A stretch of 5,475 bases of DNA, from the NCBI GenBank assembly GCA_047639325.1, contig JBLINN010000291.1, positions 1 to 5,475 on the forward strand, written 5' to 3'. Position numbers and translations under genes: made by a program. A model generated the notes under the pieces. That model was not told where the DNA came from, searched no databases, and saw nothing but the letters and a program-made list of their open reading frames with translations. This document shows positions 1 through 5,119 of this stretch, piece after piece (the first letter of the stretch is position 1; the number at the start of each line of letters is the position of its first letter). Source of the DNA: NVQY01 sp047639325 (lineage in GTDB: Bacteria; Pseudomonadota; Alphaproteobacteria; Rhodobacterales; Rhodobacteraceae).

Positions 1-33
1 CAGTTTCAGATCACGAGACAGCAGGGCAATCAC
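1..33 (-). CDS. ccmB: CcmB, haem exporter membrane subunit (first 11 codons only)
   Basis: Only the N-terminus is present, cut by the window edge. Read on the minus strand from a GTG at 33-31 it gives (M)IALLSRDLKL, which matches the usual start of CcmB proteins in alphaproteobacteria (a short cytoplasmic stretch with RDLKLA before the first membrane helix). The GTG overlaps the TGA stop of ccmA by four bases (GTGA, 30-33), a standard arrangement for translational coupling. CcmB is the multi-span membrane subunit that partners the CcmA ATPase in the cytochrome c maturation (system I) ABC complex. The identification rests on 11 residues plus the position directly after ccmA, so the gene name is well supported by context but little can be said about the protein itself. 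Confidence 0.8.
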   Translation of the reverse strand, partial: MIALLSRDLKL

Positions 34-647
34 AGGAAATCCCCATCGAAATCTGCCAACGCGCGCGGTTTGGCCTTGTAAGGGCCGACATCCAGAACCT
101 CGGCCTCGGCCAGCCCCAGATCAATGTGGGTGGCGATCAACGCCGCCCCGCCCTGCGCCAGATGCCCCCGCACAGCCGACACAAACATCGCCACTGCCGC
201 CACGTCCAGCGACACGGTGGGTTCGTCCAACACCCAGATCGGCCGCCCGGTGACCAACAGCCGCGACAGGCCCAAACGACGCTTCTGCCCGGCGGACAGG
301 TTGCCCGCATGGCGATCTGCCAGATCGGTCAGTTCAAACGCATCCAGCGCGGGCTGAATGCTGGAGGCGCCAAATACGCTGGCCCAGAAGGTCAGGTTTT
401 CCGTCACGCTTAGGGTTTGCTTGATGCCATCCGAATGCCCGGCATAGGCAATGCGATCCTCGGCGCCGTCAATCTGACCGGATAGTGGCGGTTGCAACCC
501 GGCCAGCGTGCGCAGCAAGGTGGTCTTGCCAATGCCATTTGGTCCGCGCAACACCAGCGCGCGGCCCGGGTTCAGCGTGAACTCCAGCCCCTCTAGCACC
601 GGTACGCCGCCACGGGCGATGGACAGATCAGTTACCTTCAGCGTCAT
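30..647 (-). CDS. ccmA: CcmA, ATP-binding subunit of the cytochrome c maturation ABC complex
   Basis: This 205-residue ABC ATPase has the normal CcmA length. It shows Walker A GPNGIGKTT (residues 35-43), the ABC signature LSAGQ (117-121), Walker B IWVLDEP with catalytic E142, a D-loop at SLD (146-148) and the switch histidine H174 in THIDLG. Walker A GPNGIGKTT and the LSAGQKRR signature are typical of CcmA, and ccmB follows directly, which separates it from generic ABC ATPases. In the known pathway CcmA sits on the cytoplasmic face with CcmB and CcmC; its ATP hydrolysis releases haem-loaded CcmE so that haem can be passed to apocytochrome c in the periplasm. The ATG at 647 gives the expected N-terminus (MTLKVTDLSIARGG), although no good Shine-Dalgarno sequence precedes it. 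It appears to be the first gene of a ccm operon separate from the sec block, because a 172-bp repeat-rich gap lies upstream. Confidence 0.95.
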   Translation of the reverse strand: MTLKVTDLSIARGGVPVLEGLEFTLNPGRALVLRGPNGIGKTTLLRTLAGLQPPLSGQIDGAEDRIAYAGHSDGIKQTLSVTENLTFWASVFGASSIQPALDAFELTDLADRHAGNLSAGQKRRLGLSRLLVTGRPIWVLDEPTVSLDVAAVAMFVSAVRGHLAQGGAALIATHIDLGLAEAEVLDVGPYKAKPRALADFDGDFL

Positions 648-662
648 GCCAGTCGATTAACC

Positions 663-691
663 GATTGCGCCTGCGGGCAAAAGGCGCAATC
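663..691 (-). repeat. Stem-loop in the ccmA leader
   Basis: GATTGCGCCT (663-672) pairs perfectly with AGGCGCAATC (682-691) around a 9-nt loop. Its near edge is 15 nt upstream of the ccmA ATG, so it would lie in the ccmA 5' leader. No run of T follows the stem on the minus strand, so it does not look like an intrinsic terminator. It could affect translation start or transcript stability. The pairing is seen directly; the function is inferred. Confidence 0.5.
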
Positions 692-748
692 CGCCACAGC
701 CCCGCGCATCTGTGAAAACACAGCTCTGCCCTCTCCGGTCTGGGTCAA

Positions 749-789
749 GAATTTTCGGAAACTCTTACTCAGAAAATTCGAATTTTCTG
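749..789. repeat. 20-bp perfect palindrome with an extra half-copy
   Basis: Positions 770-789 form a perfect 20-bp palindrome centred on TTCGAA. Its inner unit GAATTTTC (780-787) is repeated at 749-756, and that copy could pair instead with GAAAATTC (772-779) across a 15-nt loop. Two mutually exclusive hairpins are therefore possible. The AT-rich composition and the position between operons suggest a dispersed intergenic palindromic element or a transcript-end structure. Which of these it is cannot be decided from one copy. Confidence 0.6.
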
Positions 790-791
790 CC

Positions 792-815
792 GCGATTTCT
801 TTCTTAAGAAATCGC
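792..815 (-). terminator. Strong stem-loop just after the Mth938-like gene (possible transcript-end structure)
   Basis: GCGATTTCTT (792-801) pairs perfectly with AAGAAATCGC (806-815) around a 4-nt loop. On the minus strand the stem begins only 4 nt after the stop codon of the Mth938-like gene, a usual place for a 3'-end hairpin. The bases after the stem are GGCAGAAAA, so there is no T-tract and a classic Rho-independent terminator is not supported. It could protect the 3' end of the sec transcript or be half of a repeat element together with 770-789. Confidence 0.4.
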
Positions 816-819
816 TTCC

Positions 820-1173
820 TCAAACCGGTAGCAGCGCCAGCGCAACCCGCCGCCCCTCGGCCAGCAGCACGTTAAACGTCCGGCAGGCTGCGGGCGAATT
901 CATCACCTCTACCCCCATCCCGGCCCCCTCAAGGGATTGGCGCAATTCACTAGGGATATGCGTAATTTCCGCGCCGGTCCCCACCAGCACAACGTCGATC
1001 TGCCCGGACAGTGCCATCAAACCAGCGGTGTCATCATAGCCACCCCAGGCCTGCGTCCCCGCCGGGCCCGTTAGCACTGCGCCTTGAAACACCTCGTTCC
1101 CAATCCGGAAAAATCCGGGCCCATAGCCCTGAACCGGGCGCGCATCGTTATATGTCACTTCGTCCAGCCGCAT
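820..1173 (-). CDS. Mth938-like (DUF498/AAMDC, NDUFAF3-related) domain protein
   Basis: This small soluble protein of 117 residues spans one Mth938-like domain. Family hallmarks visible are the GYGPGFFRI start (16-24), the strand-loop VVLVGTGAEI (61-70) followed by IP (73-74), and the C-terminal segment MNSPAACRTFNVLLAEGRR (91-109). There is no signal peptide or membrane segment. The family includes the mitochondrial complex I assembly factor NDUFAF3. A bacterial biochemical function is not firmly established, so a role in respiratory-complex assembly is an inference. I chose the ATG at 1173 because AAGGAG lies 8 nt upstream; a TTG one codon earlier (1176) is less likely. The gene starts 13 nt after the permease stop and is probably the last gene of the sec transcript. 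Confidence 0.85.
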   Translation of the reverse strand: MRLDEVTYNDARPVQGYGPGFFRIGNEVFQGAVLTGPAGTQAWGGYDDTAGLMALSGQIDVVLVGTGAEITHIPSELRQSLEGAGMGVEVMNSPAACRTFNVLLAEGRRVALALLPV

Positions 1174-1181
1174 CAAATACG

Positions 1182-1187
1182 CTCCTT
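1182..1187 (-). promoter_or_regulatory. Shine-Dalgarno AAGGAG for the Mth938-like gene
   Basis: AAGGAG on the minus strand begins in the last base of the permease TGA stop (1189-1187) and stands 8 nt before the ATG at 1173-1171. It supports that ATG over the TTG immediately before it. It also suggests that a ribosome ending on the permease can restart here. Confidence 0.7.
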
Positions 1188-1939
1188 CAGTCCAGTATCG
1201 GCAGGCCAGAGATCACCGCCAGCGCAACCACCCCATAGGCCACCACGCGATAGGCTTTCTCGTGCCTTGGGTCAAACAACGCCTGCCCGATCAACGTGGT
1301 TACCAGATAAGGCAGCGCCAGCACCACGGCAATCCACAGGGTCGGGGCCGACACCTGCCCGCGCAGGAGCAGATTGGCCACCAGAACCAGATCCAACGCG
1401 GCCAGAAACAGGATGGTGTTGGACCGCATAGTCAAAGCGCCGCGGGCATTTGCCAGATAAAAGATGATCACCACCGGCCCGGTCAACCCGGTCATGCCGC
1501 CCACCGTGCCCGCCGCGCCGCCAATCGCCAGCCGCCCCGGCACGCCCAGCTGCCGGTGCCAGCGCCAGCCGGTGATCACCGCCAGCAAGGTCGCCGACGC
1601 CACCGCCGTCACGATCCAGCGGATCACCAGCCCGTCGAGCTGTGCCAATATCCACAGCCCCAGCGGCACCGTCACCAATGCTGCCAGCGCCATGGTGCCC
1701 ACCTCGCCCCGGTCCGCGCTTTTCCACGCGCCGGGCACCAGCGCGACCATGCTGAACAGCCCGGTGGTCGACATGATCAGGATCACACTGGCGGCAGGCA
1801 AAAACTGCGTCGCCACCGGCACAAAGATCAGCGCCGTGCCAAACCCGGTGAACCCGCGCACCAGCCCGGCCACCAGAATTGTCAACCCCATCCAGCCCAG
1901 CCCCGGCACCGCCAGGGCTTGGGCCAGCATATCAGGCAT
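1187..1939 (-). CDS. TauE/SafE-family (TSUP) membrane permease
   Basis: This 250-residue, strongly hydrophobic protein has about eight predicted membrane segments. It shows the internal two-fold pattern of the TauE/SafE family: GLVRGFTGFGTALIFVP (25-41) in the first half and GGAAGTVGGMTGLTGP (140-155) in the second, each followed by a hydrophobic run, with VPLG (91-94) after the third or fourth helix. Members export or import small anions such as sulfite, sulfoacetate or other organosulfur and carboxylate compounds. The substrate cannot be read from sequence. The ATG at 1939 overlaps the end of secF by 8 nt, and no clear Shine-Dalgarno precedes it, so translation may depend on coupling to secF; an ATG at residue 4 (1930) is a possible alternative. 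It has no known functional link to Sec or Ccm, and its place in the operon is the odd point. Confidence 0.88.
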   Translation of the reverse strand: MPDMLAQALAVPGLGWMGLTILVAGLVRGFTGFGTALIFVPVATQFLPAASVILIMSTTGLFSMVALVPGAWKSADRGEVGTMALAALVTVPLGLWILAQLDGLVIRWIVTAVASATLLAVITGWRWHRQLGVPGRLAIGGAAGTVGGMTGLTGPVVIIFYLANARGALTMRSNTILFLAALDLVLVANLLLRGQVSAPTLWIAVVLALPYLVTTLIGQALFDPRHEKAYRVVAYGVVALAVISGLPILD

Positions 1940-2900
1940 CTACATTGGAAAATTGATTGCCAGCGGTGTTATCCGGCTTGGACCAGTCGCGCTTGACCCC
2001 CAGATACAGCAGGATCGCCGAGGCTACAAAGATTGAACTATAGGTGCCCACAACAACCCCCCAGATCATCGCAAACACAAAGCCGCGGATCACATCACCG
2101 CCCAATACATACAGCGACACCAAGGCCAACAAGGTGGTGACCGAGGTCATGACCGTGCGGCTAAGGGTTTCGTTGATCGACAGGTTCAGCACCTCGGCCA
2201 GCGACATCTTCTTGTATTTACGCAGGTTTTCCCGCACCCGGTCAAACACCACCACCGTATCGTTCAGTGAATAGCCAACGATGGTCAGTAAGGCCGCGAT
2301 GATCGCCAGATCAAACTTGATCTGCACCTCAGAGAAAACCCCGATGGTCAGGATCACGTCATGCACCAGCGCGGCAACAGCACCCAAGGCAAACTGCCAT
2401 TCAAATCGCAGCCAGATGTAAACCAGCACCGCGCCAATCGCCAAAGCCACCGCCAGAAATGCCGTTTGAATCAGCTCTCCCGATACTTTTGGCCCCACGG
2501 ATTCGACCGACAGAAACTGAATATCCGGCGAGACCCCCTGCAGCGCGGCGCGCACTTGTTCGATCATCGTGGCCGTAACCGCCTGTTCGCCGGTCTGCGC
2601 CTGAATGCGGATCATCGCGACGTTTTCATCATCGCCAAAGGTCGGATCGAACACCTCGGTGATCGTCACATCGCCCAGACCCAGCACGTCAATCGCACCG
2701 CGATAGGCAGCAACATCAACCACTTGGGCGCTTTGGGTTCGGATCGTGGTCCCACCGCGAAAGTCGATACCGTAGTTCAGCCCCTGATACAGGAAAGAGC
2801 CAAAGCTGACGGCCATCATCACCGCCGATATACCCAGCCACAGCTTCCAGTGCTTGAAGAAGTCGAACGCGGTTTCCTTGGGGACAAGTCTTAGTCGCAT
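1932..2900 (-). CDS. secF: SecF, protein translocase accessory membrane subunit
   Basis: This protein has 322 residues, the normal SecF length. Residues 20-38 form the first membrane helix, followed by the SecD/F motif GIDFRGGT (44-51), a periplasmic domain of about 90 residues, VGPKVS (135-140), and five further helices from about 146 to 301. The transmembrane signature GYSLNDTVVVFDRVREN (209-225) and the NETLSRTVMTS motif (243-253) are intact. D214 or D220 and R248 are candidate members of the charged proton path described for Thermus SecDF. With SecD it uses the proton-motive force to complete export after SecA-driven translocation. The start is the ATG at 2900, one base after the secD stop, with GAGG 6 nt upstream; an in-frame TTG at 2936 would run 35 nt into secD and adds nothing family-like. 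The last 8 nt overlap the permease gene. Confidence 0.96.
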   Translation of the reverse strand: MRLRLVPKETAFDFFKHWKLWLGISAVMMAVSFGSFLYQGLNYGIDFRGGTTIRTQSAQVVDVAAYRGAIDVLGLGDVTITEVFDPTFGDDENVAMIRIQAQTGEQAVTATMIEQVRAALQGVSPDIQFLSVESVGPKVSGELIQTAFLAVALAIGAVLVYIWLRFEWQFALGAVAALVHDVILTIGVFSEVQIKFDLAIIAALLTIVGYSLNDTVVVFDRVRENLRKYKKMSLAEVLNLSINETLSRTVMTSVTTLLALVSLYVLGGDVIRGFVFAMIWGVVVGTYSSIFVASAILLYLGVKRDWSKPDNTAGNQFSNVDA

Positions 2901-2901
2901 C

Positions 2902-4563
2902 TCAGACCTCAATCGTTTTGGGACGGCGGCGTTCAAACCACATCACGATGATCACCCGCGTAACAAAGATCGCCGTGAACACCGATGTCATGATGCCCAG
3001 GCCCAGCGTAATCGCAAAGCCGCGCACCGGGCCAGAGCCCATCACAAACAGGATCACCGCCGTGATAAACGTGGTGATATTGGCATCCAGAATGGCCGAC
3101 AGCGCCTTTTCATAGCCCAGCTCAATCGCCCGGCTGGGGCCGCGTGCGGTTTTCAATTCCTCACGGATGCGTTCGAACACCAGCACATTGGCATCCACCG
3201 CCATCCCCACCGTCAGCACGATCCCGGCGATGCCCGGCAAGGTCAGCGTAGCGCCGACCATGCTGAGCAAACCAAAGATCAGCGCGACGTTTAGGATCAA
3301 GGCGATATTGGCAAAAAGGCCGAATAATCCATAGCTTAGCGCCATGAACACCAGCACAGCCGCAAAGGCCACCACTGTGGCGACTTTGCCTGCGTCAATG
3401 CTGTCCTGCCCCAGTTCGGGACCAATGGTGCGTTCTTCCAGAAAGGTCAGCTGTGCGGGCAAGGCACCGGCGCGCAGCAGAATTGCCAGTTTGGTGCTTT
3501 CCTCGACGGTAAAGCGACCCGTGATGATGCCAGAGCCGCCGGGAATATGGCTTTGGATTACCGGCGCGCTGATCACTTCGTCATCCAGAACGATGGCAAA
3601 AGGGCTGTTGATATTGTCCCGCGTATAGTCGCCAAATTTACGCGCACCCGTTGTATTAAAACGGAAATTTACCGCCGGGCGGCCGTTTTGGTCAAAAGCC
3701 GGCTGGGCATCTATCAGTTCCTCGCCGGTGACAACGGGCGCGGATTCGATGGTGTAATACACGCCTTCGTCGTCCAGCGACGGGATCACCTTGTTGCCGG
3801 GGCCGGGGTTGGCGTCTGGGTCGGTGCCCCGGCTGACAACCGGGTTGAATGTCAGCTTGGCGGTGGTGCCGATGATGACTTTCAGCTCTGACGCGCTGCC
3901 GATGCCGGGCACCTGGATCAGGATGCGGCTTGCGCCTTGGCGTTGAATGGTTGGCTCGCGGGTGCCGACCGCATCAATCCGGCGGCGCACGATTTCCAGC
4001 GCTTGCTTTACCGTGCGGTCATCCGAGGCCAGTTTTTCGGCGTCCGACAGGGAAACGATTAACACATCTCCCTCGGCCCGCACCTCGATATCATTGGCGC
4101 CGATACCGGACAAAGACTGGATCGGACGCGCCAATCCGCGCACCACTTCGAGGGCTTTGGCCATGCCGTCGGATTCGCTGATGCGCACATGAATCTGATC
4201 AGAAACAGAGGGTTGCAGGCGGATGGTGCCAATGGTTGCCCGTTCCGGGCGCAGCAGGTCGCGGACTTCGGGCCACATCGCTTGCATCCGGCTGGCGTAG
4301 ACATCCGACACCTGAACCTCGGCCAGCAGATGCGCGCCGCCGCGCAGATCCAGCCCCAGATTAACCAGTGACGACGGCATCCAACCCGGCCATTGCCCGG
4401 CGGTTTCCGTCAGCTCTGGCGTCGCGCCGCCCACCTCGATCGCGACCAGCGCGTCGTTGGATTGTTCCACGCGGGTGTAGAACGCATTCGGCAGGGCCAG
4501 CAACAATCCGGCGGCGCAAACCAGCCAGATCAGCACCCGTTTCCAAAGTTCGATATGCAGCAT
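2902..4563 (-). CDS. secD: SecD, protein translocase accessory membrane subunit
   Basis: This protein has 553 residues, typical of alphaproteobacterial SecD and shorter than the roughly 615 residues of E. coli. Membrane helix 1 lies at about 9-27, and NLGLDLRGG (68-76) opens the large periplasmic P1 domain. P1 carries RRRIDAVGTREPTIQRQG (193-210), ILIQVPG (214-220) and LLRAGALPA (362-370). TIGPELG (379-385) then leads into five helices between about 390 and 545. DANVLVFERIREE (457-469) is the conserved motif of the fourth helix, and D457 probably corresponds to the essential proton-path aspartate of Thermus SecDF. The P1 head is thought to grip emerging substrates while proton flow through SecDF drives conformational cycling. 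An AAGG stands 7 nt before the ATG. The gene lies 34 nt after yajC and 1 nt before secF. Confidence 0.97.
   Translation of the reverse strand: MLHIELWKRVLIWLVCAAGLLLALPNAFYTRVEQSNDALVAIEVGGATPELTETAGQWPGWMPSSLVNLGLDLRGGAHLLAEVQVSDVYASRMQAMWPEVRDLLRPERATIGTIRLQPSVSDQIHVRISESDGMAKALEVVRGLARPIQSLSGIGANDIEVRAEGDVLIVSLSDAEKLASDDRTVKQALEIVRRRIDAVGTREPTIQRQGASRILIQVPGIGSASELKVIIGTTAKLTFNPVVSRGTDPDANPGPGNKVIPSLDDEGVYYTIESAPVVTGEELIDAQPAFDQNGRPAVNFRFNTTGARKFGDYTRDNINSPFAIVLDDEVISAPVIQSHIPGGSGIITGRFTVEESTKLAILLRAGALPAQLTFLEERTIGPELGQDSIDAGKVATVVAFAAVLVFMALSYGLFGLFANIALILNVALIFGLLSMVGATLTLPGIAGIVLTVGMAVDANVLVFERIREELKTARGPSRAIELGYEKALSAILDANITTFITAVILFVMGSGPVRGFAITLGLGIMTSVFTAIFVTRVIIVMWFERRRPKTIEV
2907..2910 (-). 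promoter_or_regulatory. Ribosome binding site GAGG for secF inside the secD end
   Basis: GAGG lies within the last sense codons of secD, 6 nt before the secF ATG at 2900. It decides the start: the in-frame TTG further upstream (2936) is not needed. The TGA-G-ATG junction implies tightly coupled synthesis of SecD and SecF, which act in one complex. Confidence 0.6.
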
Positions 4564-4597
4564 TACCCTGCCTTATGAATGGGTTAGCGGGCTTGGC

Positions 4598-4882
4598 TTA
4601 CTTGGCCGGCTCTGTCTTGCTCATCACTTGGGTGATGGTCGATTTGACCACCCGCACCTTGACGCCCTCGGCGATTTCGACCTCGACTTCGCCATCATCC
4701 TTGACCTTGGACACCTTGCCGATCAGCCCGCCTTGGGTGATCACCTGATCACCGCGACGTACGGCCGCAACCATAGCCTGATGCTCTTTGGCCTTCTTTT
4801 GCTGCGGGCGGATTAGCAGAAAATACATGATCGCAAAGATCAGAATAAGCGGCAGAAACTGGCCGATTGCGCCAACGTCCAT
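4598..4882 (-). CDS. yajC: YajC, preprotein translocase auxiliary subunit
   Basis: This small protein of 94 residues has a single N-terminal membrane helix (about 8-24) ending in FLLIRPQQK (21-29), the family signature. A cytoplasmic domain follows with RRGDQVITQGGLIGKV (42-57) and a short beta-rich tail. YajC associates with SecD and SecF in the holotranslocon; it is not essential in E. coli and its exact role is unclear. The ATG at 4882 is chosen because AAGGAA lies about 6 nt upstream and the family begins just before the helix. The frame stays open upstream to 5044, but that stretch reads as arginine- and proline-rich, non-conserved sequence and covers the likely promoter. It is the first gene of the sec block, and the secD start follows 34 nt after its TAA. 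Confidence 0.95.
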   Translation of the reverse strand: MDVGAIGQFLPLILIFAIMYFLLIRPQQKKAKEHQAMVAAVRRGDQVITQGGLIGKVSKVKDDGEVEVEIAEGVKVRVVKSTITQVMSKTEPAK

Positions 4883-4910
4883 AGGATGTTCCTTTTGGTC
4901 AGGGAGTGTA

Positions 4911-4925
4911 CGGGGAGAACCCCCG
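4911..4925 (-). repeat. Short GC hairpin in the yajC leader
   Basis: CGGGG (4911-4915) pairs with CCCCG (4921-4925) around a 5-nt loop, about 28 nt upstream of the yajC start and downstream of the candidate promoter. It could stabilise the 5' end of the sec transcript. It has only five pairs and no T-tract, so it may be incidental in GC-rich DNA. Confidence 0.3.
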
Positions 4926-4938
4926 CGAATTTCGCCGG

Positions 4939-4967
4939 AACCTAAGCGCTGGCCCCGGGGTTTGCAA
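4939..4967 (-). promoter_or_regulatory. Candidate sigma-70-type promoter for the yajC-secD-secF operon
   Basis: On the minus strand TTGCAA (4967-4962) and TAGGTT (4944-4939) are separated by exactly 17 nt. They match 4/6 and 3/6 of the sigma-70 consensus, and alphaproteobacterial -10 boxes are often weak. Transcription would start near 4932, giving a leader of about 50 nt before yajC. No better pair was seen in this spacer on this strand. This is inferred from the sequence alone. Confidence 0.4.
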
Positions 4968-4985
4968 GGCAGTGCCGGATTGTTT

Positions 4986-5027
4986 GTTTTGTACATGCCG
5001 TGAAGGCCGGTTTGTCGGTTTTGTACA
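4986..5027. repeat. Direct repeat GTTTTGTACA x2, 32 bp apart
   Basis: GTTTTGTACA occurs at 4986-4995 and again at 5018-5027. The start-to-start distance is 32 bp, about three turns of B-DNA, so both copies face the same side of the helix. Each contains the palindrome TGTACA, and the second lies in a 10-bp palindrome, TTTGTACAAA (5020-5029). The pair sits roughly 55-95 bp upstream of the candidate yajC start of transcription. It looks like a paired regulator-binding site; I do not recognise the regulator. Confidence 0.5.
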
Positions 5028-5061
5028 AAGTTTTTGGGCGACAAAAGCGGGCTATGGGGGC

Positions 5062-5090
5062 TTGGCAGTGACGCGGCTTGGCGTCATTGT
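5062..5090 (+). promoter_or_regulatory. Candidate promoter for the divergent plus-strand gene
   Basis: TTGGCA (5062-5067, 5/6 match to TTGACA) is followed after 17 nt by CATTGT (5085-5090, 3/6 match to TATAAT). This predicts a start near 5097 and a leader of about 23 nt before the ATG at 5120. The -10 is weak, so the call is tentative. Confidence 0.3.
5069..5086. promoter_or_regulatory. Inverted repeat TGACGC-N6-GCGTCA, operator-like
   Basis: TGACGC (5069-5074) and GCGTCA (5081-5086) are perfect inverted hexamers with a 6-bp spacer. The 18-bp site lies almost exactly between the -35 and -10 of the candidate plus-strand promoter, a position where a dimeric repressor would block transcription. 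The repeat is seen directly; its role as an operator is inferred. Confidence 0.35.
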
Positions 5091-5119
5091 GGGGTTAACG
5101 CAAACAAGACAGACAGTTC

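Larger units (their letters stand above)
648..819. other. Repeat-rich intergenic gap between the Mth938-like gene and ccmA
   Basis: No gene is visible in these 172 bases. They contain three sets of inverted repeats (792-815, 770-789 with the related 749-756, and 663-691) plus a weak 5-bp hairpin, CTGTG-AAAA-CACAG, at 710-723. A minus-strand TTGACC (748-743) resembles a -35 box for ccmA, but the bases 17 nt further on (AGCTGT, 725-720) are a poor -10. I therefore do not call a promoter with confidence, although a separate ccm promoter somewhere here is likely. The AT-rich stretch 749-815 differs clearly from the GC-rich genes on both sides. Confidence 0.6.
4883..5119. other. Divergent intergenic spacer between yajC and the plus-strand membrane gene
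   Basis: I see no gene in these 237 bases. The spacer holds the yajC ribosome binding site (AAGGAA, 4894-4889), a GC-rich leader hairpin (4911-4925), a candidate yajC promoter (4939-4967), two GTTTTGTACA copies (4986-4995, 5018-5027), a candidate plus-strand promoter (5062-5090) and an inverted repeat (5069-5086). There is also a small palindrome, CCCCGGGG, at 4953-4960 in the yajC promoter spacer, and a GCGAA-T-TTCGC repeat at 4925-4935. Confidence 0.6.

Noticed and set aside
743..748. TTGACC as the -35 box of a ccmA promoter
   Set aside because: The bases at 16-18 nt spacing (for example AGCTGT) do not resemble a -10 box, so no promoter is called, although one is expected in this gap.
648..819. 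Possible tRNA, small RNA gene or CRISPR repeats in the gap
   Set aside because: The repeats are palindromic and adjacent, not regularly spaced with unique spacers, and no cloverleaf or T-loop-like sequence was seen.
1262..1996. Long plus-strand open frame (244 codons) opposite the permease gene
   Set aside because: It reads as glutamine-, histidine- and arginine-rich low-complexity protein, as expected from the complement of GC-rich codons for a hydrophobic protein. The minus-strand permease has clear family motifs.
1464..2036. Second plus-strand open frame (190 codons) across the permease and the secF end
   Set aside because: It is alanine/proline/serine/threonine-rich with no recognisable domain, and it lies antisense to two convincing genes. 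It is an effect of codon bias.
2901..2936. secF start at an upstream in-frame TTG (2936)
   Set aside because: It would run 35 nt into secD. The ATG at 2900 has GAGG at the right distance and gives the family-typical MRLRLVPKET start.
2361..3294. Plus-strand open frames opposite secF and secD (2361-2894, 2854-3294)
   Set aside because: The composition is typical of antisense shadow frames, rich in His, Arg and Gln, with no ribosome binding site. secD and secF are intact on the other strand.
4883..5044. N-terminal extension of yajC to a start at 5044
   Set aside because: It would add 54 non-conserved, Arg/Pro/Gly-rich residues before a membrane helix that normally lies near the N-terminus. 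The ATG at 4882 has a good Shine-Dalgarno, and the extension covers the likely promoter.
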